A DNA stretch of 18,024 nt from Bacteroidales bacterium UBA6828 (lineage in GTDB: Bacteria; Bacteroidota; Bacteroidia; Bacteroidales; Paludibacteraceae): NCBI GenBank assembly GCA_002452095.1, contig DKEG01000025.1, positions 56,089-74,112 of the forward strand, read 5' to 3'. The translations under genes were made by a program, and so were the position numbers. Shown piece after piece: positions 1-6,085 of this stretch. The notes beneath the pieces were generated by a model. That model made no database searches and had not been told where the DNA came from. It was given only the letters and a program-made list of their open reading frames with translations. The first letter of the stretch is position 1. Each line of letters starts with the position of its first letter.

Positions 1-82
1 AAATCTTTGTAACAATGCAGCGCGGCGCGTGTTGCGCCGCAAGCAAGGTTTTGATGGTTTTGTTTTATAAATTATTATTTTC
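1..82. repeat. GC-hairpin intergenic repeat, copy 1
   Basis: A perfect hairpin is seen: GCGGCGC (22-28), loop GTGTT, GCGCCGC (34-40), followed by a T-rich tail of GGTTTTG-type blocks. The same parts recur at about 1898-2005: TTTGTAA, GCAGCGCG, TGTTGCGCCGCAAG-like sequence, then AGGTTTTG and GGTTTTGTTTT. Copy 1 lacks about 39 bases that copy 2 carries in the loop. It resembles REP-type repeats, but I know no named family for it. It may act as a terminator for a gene left of the window. Confidence 0.6.
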
Positions 83-250
83 TTTTGTTGATTTTCTTCC
101 ATCTTTCTTGCCGCTTGCGGCATAGGAGACCTTTGGTGCCAACTGCCTGGTAAACACCGTGTTGTGCAGCGTTTGCTTTTTACGCAAAAAGCACAAGGAT
201 ACTGCTTTTTCTGATCTGTGCAACAAAAAATACACTCCCTATATAAAATA
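83..250. other. Intergenic region without a supported gene
   Basis: No convincing coding sequence is seen. Small palindromes are present: TGCCGC-TT-GCGGCA (109-122) and TGCTTTTT-ACGC-AAAAAGCA (174-193, a perfect 8-bp stem with a 4-base loop). The second could be a terminator-like hairpin on either strand. A 74-codon open frame at 159-383 runs through the sod terminator into sod antisense and looks spurious. Confidence 0.5.
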
Positions 251-278
251 TCCCGCAAAGCGTACGGGCTTTGCGGGA
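251..278 (-). terminator. Rho-independent terminator of sod
   Basis: Perfect 11-bp stem TCCCGCAAAGC (251-261) and GCTTTGCGGGA (268-278), 6-base loop. It lies 26 bases past the sod stop codon. On the minus strand it is followed by TATTTTATAT, a T-rich tail. Confidence 0.85.
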
Positions 279-304
279 ATAATAGATGAGCGAAAGTCGG
301 ATTA

Positions 305-898
305 TCAGCCGAGCCGCTGGGATACAACGTGCCAGTTGATAAGCAGCCAAAGGTTTTTGATATATTCCATACGGTTGTTTTGATAATCAAGATAATAGGC
401 ATGTTCCCACATATCAAATGTGAGTATCGGGCGCAAGCCGTGGCGCAAAGGATTATCTGCATTGGGCAGCGACAATATCTGCAGCACACCGTCTGCATTC
501 GATGCGAGCCAAACCCATCCGGAACCAAAGAGCGAAAGGGCGGCTTGGGTCATTTGGTCGCGGAAAGCGTCAAACGAACCGAATGACTGTTCTATCAGAA
601 ATTGCAGTTCGCCGGAAGGTTGCTTGGCATGTTCCGCGGGTATCAGTTGCGCAAAGAAGAGTTGGTGGTTGAGTGCCTGCCCTGCATTATTGAGCAGTTT
701 GCCTTCCGGGGCTTTGCGGACAATGTCTTCCAGCGAAAGCCCCTCAAAGTCAGAACCCTTGACCAACGTGTTGAGTGTGTCCACGTAGGTACGGAAATGC
801 TTTCCGTAATGGAACTTGATAGTCTGTTCGCTCATCATCGGAGCGAGTTCGGCAGGCTGAAACCCTAATTCAGGGAGAGAAAATAAAGCGTCTTTCAT
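305..898 (-). CDS. sodB: Superoxide dismutase, Fe/Mn family (Fe type likely)
   Basis: Converts superoxide to oxygen and hydrogen peroxide in the cytoplasm. The 197-residue protein has the whole family layout: an N-terminal helical hairpin with FHYGKHFRTYV, where His30 is the first metal ligand; LNNAGQALNHQLFF with His78; then FDMWEHAYYLDY with Asp162 and His166. Gln74 in NNAGQ matches the second-sphere glutamine position of Fe-type enzymes, but cambialistic members look much the same, so the metal is inferred. The frame is open upstream to 1012. I start at the ATG at 898 because MKDALFSLPELGF lines up with the usual N-terminus and the upstream residues resemble nothing in the family. No clear Shine-Dalgarno site is seen. 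The gene is divergent from the HAD gene, with a 160-base gap holding a palindrome at 917-936, and it ends in a strong terminator. Confidence 0.95.
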   Translation of the reverse strand: MKDALFSLPELGFQPAELAPMMSEQTIKFHYGKHFRTYVDTLNTLVKGSDFEGLSLEDIVRKAPEGKLLNNAGQALNHQLFFAQLIPAEHAKQPSGELQFLIEQSFGSFDAFRDQMTQAALSLFGSGWVWLASNADGVLQILSLPNADNPLRHGLRPILTFDMWEHAYYLDYQNNRMEYIKNLWLLINWHVVSQRLG

Positions 899-916
899 AC
901 TAAAAACAGATTTTGC

Positions 917-936
917 GTAAGGCGACATTGCCTTAC
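917..936. promoter_or_regulatory. 20-bp palindrome in the sod leader
   Basis: GTAAGGC (917-923), GACATT, GCCTTAC (930-936): a perfect 7-bp inverted repeat 18 bases upstream of the sod start. It could be an operator or a leader hairpin. The sod promoter itself is unclear: minus-strand TATGATTG (939-946) is one base off the TAnnTTTG consensus, and its nearest TTTG (962-965) is only 15 bases away. Confidence 0.4.
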
Positions 937-989
937 CGCAATCATACCACAAAAAACACGCCAAAGAGAGAGCATGAAGGTATAAAATG

Positions 990-1020
990 TTGTGTATGTC
1001 GGGAAAAAGCATTACCTTTG
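990..1020 (+). promoter_or_regulatory. Bacteroidota-type promoter of the HAD gene
   Basis: -33 TTG at 990-992, 20-base spacer, -7 TACCTTTG at 1013-1020. The expected transcript starts near 1026, about 33 bases before the ATG. It matches the promoter at 3540-3570 in 28 of 31 positions, spacer included. Confidence 0.8.
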
Positions 1021-1058
1021 CAACCTAAGATTTTTATCAAACCATAACTGACAGAACT

Positions 1059-1664
1059 ATGACAATTATACTCGATATGGGCGGGGTGATTATGCAGCAT
1101 AATATCCCCGCATGTGTAGCGCGTTTCCGCGAACTGATAGGCAAAGAGGCTATGGAGCGTGTGTTAGGATTGGCTGGTAATGCCGAAGGTACGGCAAACA
1201 GCCTGATGGAGCGGTTTGAGACGGGAGATATTTCTACAGAGGATTTCTTGTCAACACTGCTTTCTTACGCAAAGCCCGGTACTACTACTGAAGATTTGAA
1301 ACAGGCATGGAACCTGATGCATGGCGGTATACCGGCATACCGGTTGGAGATGATACGGCGGTGGCACGATGAAGGTCATCGGCTGTTTCTGTTGAGCAAC
1401 AACAACGCATTGCACTGGGAGGATGTATTCAGCAAATACGATTTGTCGGTGTTTGAGCACTGCTTTGCTTCGCACTTGTTGCATTGCTGCAAACCGAACT
1501 CGCAAATTTTTAAGATAGCGGACGAGTATCTGCACGCACACCATTTGCCTGAACCTTATCTTTTTGTGGACGATATAGAAATTAACCGGCACGCCGCCGA
1601 ACAATTGGGGTGGAAGACATTTTCCGACTTGGAAACTTTGGATGGTTTCCTTCATCAGCATTGA
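1059..1664 (+). CDS. HAD-IA phosphatase, YihX-like
   Basis: A 201-residue haloacid-dehalogenase-fold hydrolase, probably a cytoplasmic sugar-phosphate or nucleotide phosphatase. All four HAD motifs are visible: motif I ILDMGGV with nucleophile Asp6; motif II LFLLSNNN with Ser113; motif III Lys145 in CCKPNSQIF; motif IV LFVDDIEIN with Asp171 and Asp172. A helical cap lies between motifs I and II, about residues 15-85. Position +2 from the nucleophile is Gly instead of the usual Asp. E. coli YihX (alpha-glucose-1-phosphatase) also has Gly there (DLGNV) and shares the FETGDIST-like and SNNNALH-like stretches, so this is a subfamily trait and not a dead enzyme. The substrate cannot be told from sequence. 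The gene is transcribed alone from the promoter at 990-1020, and its end abuts an inverted-repeat element. Confidence 0.88.
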   Translation: MTIILDMGGVIMQHNIPACVARFRELIGKEAMERVLGLAGNAEGTANSLMERFETGDISTEDFLSTLLSYAKPGTTTEDLKQAWNLMHGGIPAYRLEMIRRWHDEGHRLFLLSNNNALHWEDVFSKYDLSVFEHCFASHLLHCCKPNSQIFKIADEYLHAHHLPEPYLFVDDIEINRHAAEQLGWKTFSDLETLDGFLHQH

Positions 1665-1665
1665 T

Positions 1666-1793
1666 AAAAGAGGCTGTCTAACAAGTATGGACAGCCTCTT
1701 ATTTTGGTGGGAGACGACGCGGCTCGCGTCGTCAAGAGCAATCTTTTTCTGAAGAACAGGTATTCTTTTTTAACTTGTTAGACACCCTTTTTT
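1666..1793. repeat. MITE-like element with terminal inverted repeats and internal hairpins
   Basis: Outer arms 1666-1686 and 1773-1793 pair over 21 positions with two mismatches; TGTCTAACAAGT at 1675-1686 faces ACTTGTTAGACA at 1773-1784 perfectly. Inside lie a left hairpin (1668-1700) and a perfect 9-bp hairpin GACGACGCG-GCT-CGCGTCGTC (1713-1733). The element is 128 bp with no coding capacity. The terminal sequence looks like an insertion-sequence end, which is my inference from its form. No clear target duplication is seen. Confidence 0.5.
1668..1705 (+). terminator. Terminator after the HAD gene
   Basis: 11-bp perfect stem AAGAGGCTGTC (1668-1678) and GACAGCCTCTT (1690-1700), 11-base loop, then ATTTT. 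It begins four bases after the stop codon. It is also the left end of the inverted-repeat element, so the element may have supplied the terminator. Confidence 0.65.
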
Positions 1794-1897
1794 TATTTAG
1801 CATCGAACATAAAATTTATGGTTAATTTGTGGTAATACGGCATAGCCGTCCGTTCAAAACAACCATTATTTCGGCTATTTGAATGATTTTTGACCAT

Positions 1898-2012
1898 ATT
1901 TGTAAAGAAAGCGCAGCGCGTGTTACAGGGTTCCCACCAGCAATGCGCAGTGGGATGTCGGTTGCGCCGCAAGATAGGTTTTGCAGGTTTTGTTTTTATT
2001 AGTTTTCTTTAT
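1898..2012. repeat. GC-hairpin intergenic repeat, copy 2
   Basis: Shares TTTGTAA, GCAGCGCGTGTT, GTTGCGCCGCAAG, AGGTTTTG and GGTTTTGTTTT in the same order with copy 1 at 1-82. Between GTGTT and GCGCCGC it carries about 39 extra bases, including a 6-bp hairpin TCCCAC (1932-1937) / GTGGGA (1950-1955). It lies between the convergent HAD and thiL genes. The region 1794-1897 before it shows nothing I can name. Confidence 0.6.
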
Positions 2013-2024
2013 CTCGAACTCACA

Positions 2025-3059
2025 TTACTTATTTTCTGTAAATGCGTTCCAGCCCTGCGCTTTCAAGGTCAGTTCCTCGCCGTTGCGTCCGATTAGGTTC
2101 AGTCCGTATTCGGGCTTGGTGATATGCCCGATGATGTATAAATCGTCAATAGGAATGAGTTTCTCGTAGTCGTTGATATCGCAGGTAAAGAGCAGTTCGT
2201 AATCCTCTCCGCCGTTGAGGGCGCACGTAACGATGTTCAGGTTCATCTCTTCGGCAAGGGCGGCTGCTTGGAAATCGATAGGCAGTTTGTCTTCATAGAT
2301 GGCACAGCCTACACCCGACTGGTGGCATATATGCATCAGTTCCGACGACAGACCGTCGGATATATCTATCATAGCCGTCGGTTTTACACCTGCTTTGTGC
2401 AGTGCTTCTATGATGTCGCGCCGTGCTTCGGGCTTGAGTTGGCGTTCCAGTAGATATTCACGTCCTTCGAAAGCCGGTGTGGCTTGGCTGTCGGCTTGCA
2501 TCACAATGCGCTCGCGTTCCAATAGTTGTAGCCCCATATAGGCGGTACCCAGGTTGCCCGACACGCAGATCAGGTCGTTCAGTTTGGCTCCGTTGCGATA
2601 GACAATATCTTTGGCATCAGCCGTACCCAGACAGGTAATGGAGATAGTAAGCCCCGTCATAGACGCGCAGGTGTCTCCTCCCACTAAATCCACGCCGTAC
2701 CGCTCGCAGGCAAGACGGATACCCACATAGAGTTCTTCCAAATCTTCTACGGCAAAACGCTTGCTCACACCCAAAGACACTGTTATCTGGGTTGGGGTTC
2801 CGTTCATAGCATAGATATCCGAGAAATTGACAACCGCCGCCTTGTAACCGAGGTGTTTGAGAGGTACGTATTCCAGATTGAAGTGGATACCCTCAAGCAG
2901 CATATCGCTAGTCATCAGTACATTCTTGTCGCCGAAATTCATCACGGCGGCATCATCTCCGATACCTTTTCGCGTAGAGGGTTGTTTCAGTTCTATTTTT
3001 TCTGTCAGATGTTTGATGAGCCCGAACTCACCCATTGTTGAAATCTCTGTACGTGCCAT
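2025..3059 (-). CDS. thiL: Thiamine-monophosphate kinase
   Basis: Phosphorylates thiamine monophosphate to thiamine diphosphate with ATP, the last step of the cofactor pathway, in the cytoplasm. The 344-residue protein is of normal length and has the PurM/ThiL-fold signatures in order: MGEFGLIKHL at the N-terminus, GIGDDAA (32-38) and SDMLLEGIHF (51-60) for ATP and magnesium, VNFSDIYAMNG (77-87), VGGDT (126-130), ISDGLSS (233-239) and LNGGEDYELLFT (281-292). The ATG at 3059 fits the usual start and lies 22 bases from the -7 element at 3082-3089. No thiamine riboswitch is visible in the short leader, and no other thi gene is in the window. Its promoter is back to back with that of the thioesterase. 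No clear terminator follows; the repeat at 1898-2012 lies downstream. Confidence 0.95.
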   Translation of the reverse strand: MARTEISTMGEFGLIKHLTEKIELKQPSTRKGIGDDAAVMNFGDKNVLMTSDMLLEGIHFNLEYVPLKHLGYKAAVVNFSDIYAMNGTPTQITVSLGVSKRFAVEDLEELYVGIRLACERYGVDLVGGDTCASMTGLTISITCLGTADAKDIVYRNGAKLNDLICVSGNLGTAYMGLQLLERERIVMQADSQATPAFEGREYLLERQLKPEARRDIIEALHKAGVKPTAMIDISDGLSSELMHICHQSGVGCAIYEDKLPIDFQAAALAEEMNLNIVTCALNGGEDYELLFTCDINDYEKLIPIDDLYIIGHITKPEYGLNLIGRNGEELTLKAQGWNAFTENK

Positions 3060-3081
3060 AATATAATGTCAATTAGGACTG

Positions 3082-3112
3082 CAAAAGTACTCTTTTTTTT
3101 TGAGATATGCAA
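3082..3112 (-). promoter_or_regulatory. thiL promoter
   Basis: On the minus strand: TTG (3110-3112), 20-base spacer, TACTTTTG (3082-3089). Its -33 element is only three bases from that of the divergent promoter at 3116. Confidence 0.75.
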
Positions 3113-3115
3113 GAG

Positions 3116-3146
3116 TTGCGCAATTCCGTTTTCTTTTGTACCTTTG
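3116..3146 (+). promoter_or_regulatory. Promoter of the hotdog thioesterase gene
   Basis: TTG (3116-3118), 20-base spacer, TACCTTTG (3139-3146). The transcript should begin around 3152, only about 13 bases before the ATG at 3165, so the leader is very short. It also shows that longer readings of the frame from 3066 are not the real start. Confidence 0.8.
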
Positions 3147-3164
3147 TGCTCAAAATCAGAAAGT

Positions 3165-3530
3165 ATGACAGTTTCGGAACTAAATGAACAGGATCGTTTT
3201 GCCCGTACCAATGGCATTGTGTTGCAGTCCGATGGCTGCACGGCAACGATGATCATAGAGGAATGCCACTTGAACGGGGCAAATGTGTGTCAGGGTGGGG
3301 TACTCTTTACCTTGGCGGATTTGGCGGCTGCGGGTTTGACCCATGGCGAAAAACTGACCATAGACAGTACGATCCGGTTTGTTCGTTCCTGTCGCTTGGG
3401 AGACCGGCTGACTGCCAAGGCTGCATTTCTATACGAAGGTAACACTGCGCTTATCCAAACAGAAATTCGCAATCAGAACAACACACTGATAGCCTACGTT
3501 ATTTCCAATTTCGTAACACCGCATTTATGA
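3165..3530 (+). CDS. PaaI-type hotdog-fold thioesterase
   Basis: A 121-residue single hotdog domain, probably an acyl-CoA thioesterase of the PaaI/YdiI class acting as a cytoplasmic tetramer. The key helix reads HLNGANVCQGGVLFTLADLAAAG (residues 35-57): Gly44-Gly45, the LAD motif and Asp52 fit the catalytic region of the family. The usual HGG is QGG here (Gln43 for His). The strand TIDSTIRFVRSCRLGDRL (66-82) matches the second conserved block. The frame is open back to 3066, but the ATG at 3165 lies right after the promoter and gives the family length. The gene ends just before the TonB receptor promoter. The natural substrate is unknown, and nothing nearby hints at phenylacetate breakdown. 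Confidence 0.88.
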   Translation: MTVSELNEQDRFARTNGIVLQSDGCTATMIIEECHLNGANVCQGGVLFTLADLAAAGLTHGEKLTIDSTIRFVRSCRLGDRLTAKAAFLYEGNTALIQTEIRNQNNTLIAYVISNFVTPHL

Positions 3531-3539
3531 TAACAGGCG

Positions 3540-3570
3540 TTGTGTATGTCGTGGAAAAGCAGTACCTTTG
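3540..3570 (+). promoter_or_regulatory. Promoter of the TonB receptor gene
   Basis: TTG (3540-3542), 20-base spacer, TACCTTTG (3563-3570). The leader to the ATG at 3593 is only about 17 bases, leaving no room for a cobalamin or other metabolite riboswitch. Confidence 0.8.
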
Positions 3571-3592
3571 TGCGTTTTTTTGAGAAAACACA

Positions 3593-5746
3593 ATGAACAA
3601 GGTTTATCAATCGAAGCGTAGTTTCCGTTTCCGTCGGTTCTGCCACAAGGCGTATGCCGCTTTTGTGTCGCTGCACAGAGAAATCTCTGTGGGGCGTGTG
3701 GCAGGTTATATGACCGACCTCGAGATGCTCAAGCAGGGCAAGACCATTGCACTTGCGGCAATGGCTTTCTGCACATTGAGCGTAACGGCGACCGAGACGG
3801 ACGGGGCAGATGGTCCCGCGCTTGAACCCGCTATGACTGCCGAGCAGACACAGCGGACTGTTGAGACCCGACAACTTAGTCTTCAGGAGGTGTCGGTCGT
3901 ATCAAACAAGGCTGAAGTACAATCCGAGGCGTACCGACTCGTAACGCAGGTTTCCCGCAAGGAGATAGAGGCATTGCCCATACAGACAGTGGCGGATATT
4001 TTGCAATATCTGCCGGGGCTTGATGTGCGTACCCGTGGTGCCAACGGCGCACAAGCCGACCTGAGTATGCGTGGTGGCACGTTTGACCAAGTGCTGGTGC
4101 TGATCAACGGTGTGAGCCTGAACGACGCACACACAGGGCATTACACGCTCAATCTGCCGCTTTCGGTGTCGCTCATCGAGCGTATCGAGGTGCTGCAAGG
4201 TACGAGTGCAAACCTCTACGGGGCGTTCTCCGGTGCCATCAATATAGTTACGCACGAGGCACAGCGGAATGAGTATGGTGTGCGTCTGTCGGCGGGTATG
4301 AACGGCTTGGTAAGCCCCGAGTTTTCGGGCAGTTGGCGGCGCGGGGATTTCAGTGCGAATGCCTCGGTGGAGTACAGCCGTGCCGAGGGCTATTATGCAC
4401 CCGACCCGTCCGAGAAAGAGCAGACGGGGCTGACCAACTCCGACTATCAGTTGGCAAACATCTATTTCCAAAGCCGCTACAAAGGCTTGGATGTGCAACT
4501 CGGGGCGCAATGGAAAGATGCGGGCGCAGGTATGTACTACGGTTTCGGTTCGCAGGACCAGTTCGACGCCACCCGCACTGCCTTCGGTAGTGCCAAATAC
4601 ACCCATCGCTGGGGGCAATGGAGTATGGACGTGCAGGCTTCGTACCGTGCCAACTACGACCGCTACGAGTGGCACCGCGGGCAGCGTCTCTATGGCAATT
4701 TCCATTTCTCGCAGACCGCTGCTGCAAGCGTGGCAGGGCATTATGCGTCCCGTATCGGTACGACCACCATGGGCGTTGAGGTGCGCAACGAGAATATCCA
4801 TTCCACCAATCTCGGCGATACCATCAATCCAGACGGGCAAGTGCCGAACGGGGCGGATTTTCCTTTGAAAGATGTGCGGGTGCTTGACCTGGTCAAGGGG
4901 GCGAACCGGCTGAATGTGAACTACTACGCACAGCAGACATTCAACTATGGTAACCTGTCGGCATCGTTGGGCGTAAGCGGAATGTACAACACCCAATTCG
5001 GGAACAATGTGTCGGGCGGGGCAAACATCGGATACGAGTATGCGAAGCAGTCGTCGGTATATATCAACGCAAACCGTTCGTTGCGGCTTCCTACTTTTAC
5101 AGACTTATACTATAATGCCGGCAACCAGTTGGGTAACAGAGATTTGCAACCGGAGACGGCGTGGGTGTTGTCTGTAGGGGCTACCTACAACCGCTCGTTT
5201 GGCGAGGCAGGGGCGCTTTCGCTGGCAGGCGACTGGTACTACCGCTGGGGACGGAACATCATCGACTGGGTCTATACGCCCGAGGACACCAAGCGTCCGT
5301 ATCATGCGCAGAACCAGCAGAAAGTGAATGCCACAGGCGTGGAATTGTCGGCTGCGTACCGTTGGAATGAGTGGCTGCGCTGTGTGTCGGTCAGTTATGC
5401 CTATACGTACCTTGATCTGGACTTGAAAGAGTCGGGGTCGCGTTATCTGGACTACCTGAGCCACAAACTGACGCTGCGACTTGAACATGGTATCTATCGC
5501 GGTTTCGGTGCATCGTGGACATTGCGTTATCAGCAACGCGAGGGGCAGTACAACGATGCGCAGGGCGAGGTACAGGACTATCGCCCCGTATGGCTGCTCG
5601 ACGGGAGTGTCTATTGGCAAAATGACCATGTGCGCGTGAGTGCCGACTGCACGAATATGACCAACCGCCACTATTACGACTATGGCGGGTTGCTGCAACC
5701 CGGCGCATGGGCGAAACTGACCATCACTGCGCGGATGTTCCGTTAA
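3593..5746 (+). CDS. TonB-dependent outer-membrane receptor
   Basis: A 717-residue outer-membrane transporter that would import a scarce ligand such as cobalamin, heme, a siderophore or a small glycan, driven by TonB-ExbBD. After the N-terminus, LQEVSVVSN (98-105) looks like a TonB-box region. The plug spans about 110-220, with IQTVADILQYLPGLDVR, SMRGGTFDQVLVLINGV and IERIEVLQGTSANLYG, as in BtuB/FepA-type plugs. The rest is a barrel rich in aromatic beta strands and ends LTITARMFR. There is no carboxypeptidase-like N-terminal domain and no SusD partner, so it belongs to the smaller receptor class. The first 50 residues are odd: SFRFRRFCHKAYAAFVSLHR precedes the hydrophobic stretch TIALAAMAFCTLSVTA (51-66). 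I know this leader form from other Bacteroidota receptors. ATGs at residues 40 and 45 are alternatives, but the promoter position favours the first. The ligand is not determinable. Confidence 0.9.
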   Translation: MNKVYQSKRSFRFRRFCHKAYAAFVSLHREISVGRVAGYMTDLEMLKQGKTIALAAMAFCTLSVTATETDGADGPALEPAMTAEQTQRTVETRQLSLQEVSVVSNKAEVQSEAYRLVTQVSRKEIEALPIQTVADILQYLPGLDVRTRGANGAQADLSMRGGTFDQVLVLINGVSLNDAHTGHYTLNLPLSVSLIERIEVLQGTSANLYGAFSGAINIVTHEAQRNEYGVRLSAGMNGLVSPEFSGSWRRGDFSANASVEYSRAEGYYAPDPSEKEQTGLTNSDYQLANIYFQSRYKGLDVQLGAQWKDAGAGMYYGFGSQDQFDATRTAFGSAKYTHRWGQWSMDVQASYRANYDRYEWHRGQRLYGNFHFSQTAAASVAGHYASRIGTTTMGVEVRNENIHSTNLGDTINPDGQVPNGADFPLKDVRVLDLVKGANRLNVNYYAQQTFNYGNLSASLGVSGMYNTQFGNNVSGGANIGYEYAKQSSVYINANRSLRLPTFTDLYYNAGNQLGNRDLQPETAWVLSVGATYNRSFGEAGALSLAGDWYYRWGRNIIDWVYTPEDTKRPYHAQNQQKVNATGVELSAAYRWNEWLRCVSVSYAYTYLDLDLKESGSRYLDYLSHKLTLRLEHGIYRGFGASWTLRYQQREGQYNDAQGEVQDYRPVWLLDGSVYWQNDHVRVSADCTNMTNRHYYDYGGLLQPGAWAKLTITARMFR

Positions 5747-5756
5747 AATCTAACAG

Positions 5757-5786
5757 GAAGCCTCTTTGCGGGGCTTCTTTTGTTTT
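5757..5786 (+). terminator. Terminator of the TonB receptor gene
   Basis: GAAGCC (5757-5762) pairs with GGCTTC (5772-5777), extendable inward by a G-U and a C-G pair, then TTTTGTTTTT. It begins 10 bases after the stop codon. Confidence 0.8.
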
Positions 5787-5820
5787 TGTACATAGTGTCG
5801 TGTGACAATAGGTGAATTTG

Positions 5821-5958
5821 TTATAGGATAGGCATAGGTTGGTTATAGGATAGGTATGGTTATCCACCTTATATCCTCCTTTATATCCACCTTACTTTTT
5901 CCGTATGGAACAACCATACAAAACACGGGTGGATGTCAGGTGGATGACGGGTGGATAA
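5821..5958. repeat. Symmetric array of 11-bp phased repeats around a hairpin
   Basis: Left part: TTATAGGATAGG twice (5821-5832, 5843-5854), period 22. Left arm: ATCCACC (5862), ATCCTCC (5873), ATCCACC (5885). Centre: hairpin GTATGG-AACAA-CCATAC (5903-5919). Right arm: GGTGGAT at 5928, 5939 and 5950, period exactly 11. The arms are mirror-placed around about 5910, and the outer pair is 9 bp (TTATCCACC/GGTGGATAA). It lies after the receptor terminator and 54 bases before the cdd promoter. A related half-array is at 15075-15103. The function is unknown. Confidence 0.75.
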
Positions 5959-6011
5959 GCAAAATAAAAAGGGAATGTACATCGCTTTTCCTGCAAAAAT
6001 GGGTTTGTGTA

Positions 6012-6042
6012 TTGTATATTTCCCGAAAATGTCGTATCTTTG
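6012..6042 (+). promoter_or_regulatory. Promoter of the cdd operon
   Basis: TTG (6012-6014), 20-base spacer, TATCTTTG (6035-6042), about 37 bases between the expected transcript start and the ATG. It probably drives cdd, the lptG-like gene and ribBA together. The stretch 5959-6011 shows nothing else. Confidence 0.75.
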
Positions 6043-6085
6043 CAGGCTATTTATACGTAGCACTAACTAACAAATAACCCATATC

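Noticed and set aside
305..1012. N-terminally extended sod from the first ATG at 1012
   Set aside because: The extra 38 residues would overlap the divergent HAD promoter region and match nothing at the normal sod N-terminus.
1059..1664. HAD protein as inactive because the second motif I Asp is Gly
   Set aside because: E. coli YihX, an active phosphatase, also has Gly there; the other catalytic residues are intact.
3060..3081. Thiamine (TPP) riboswitch before thiL
   Set aside because: The leader is about 20 bases and lacks any of the THI-box conserved parts.
3531..3592. Cobalamin riboswitch before the TonB receptor
   Set aside because: The promoter fills most of the 62-base gap, leaving a leader of about 17 bases.
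3902..4996. 364-codon minus-strand frame opposite the TonB receptor
   Set aside because: The plus-strand receptor has clear plug motifs; the antisense frame is a composition shadow with no recognisable domain.
5928..5958. Possible CRISPR array from regular GGTGGAT repeats
   Set aside because: Units are 7 bases at an 11-base period with near-identical fill; there are no spacers of CRISPR length and no cas genes.
5856..6077. 73-codon open frame over the 11-bp repeat array
   Set aside because: It runs through repeats and over the cdd promoter, shows no protein-like composition, and has no start signal.
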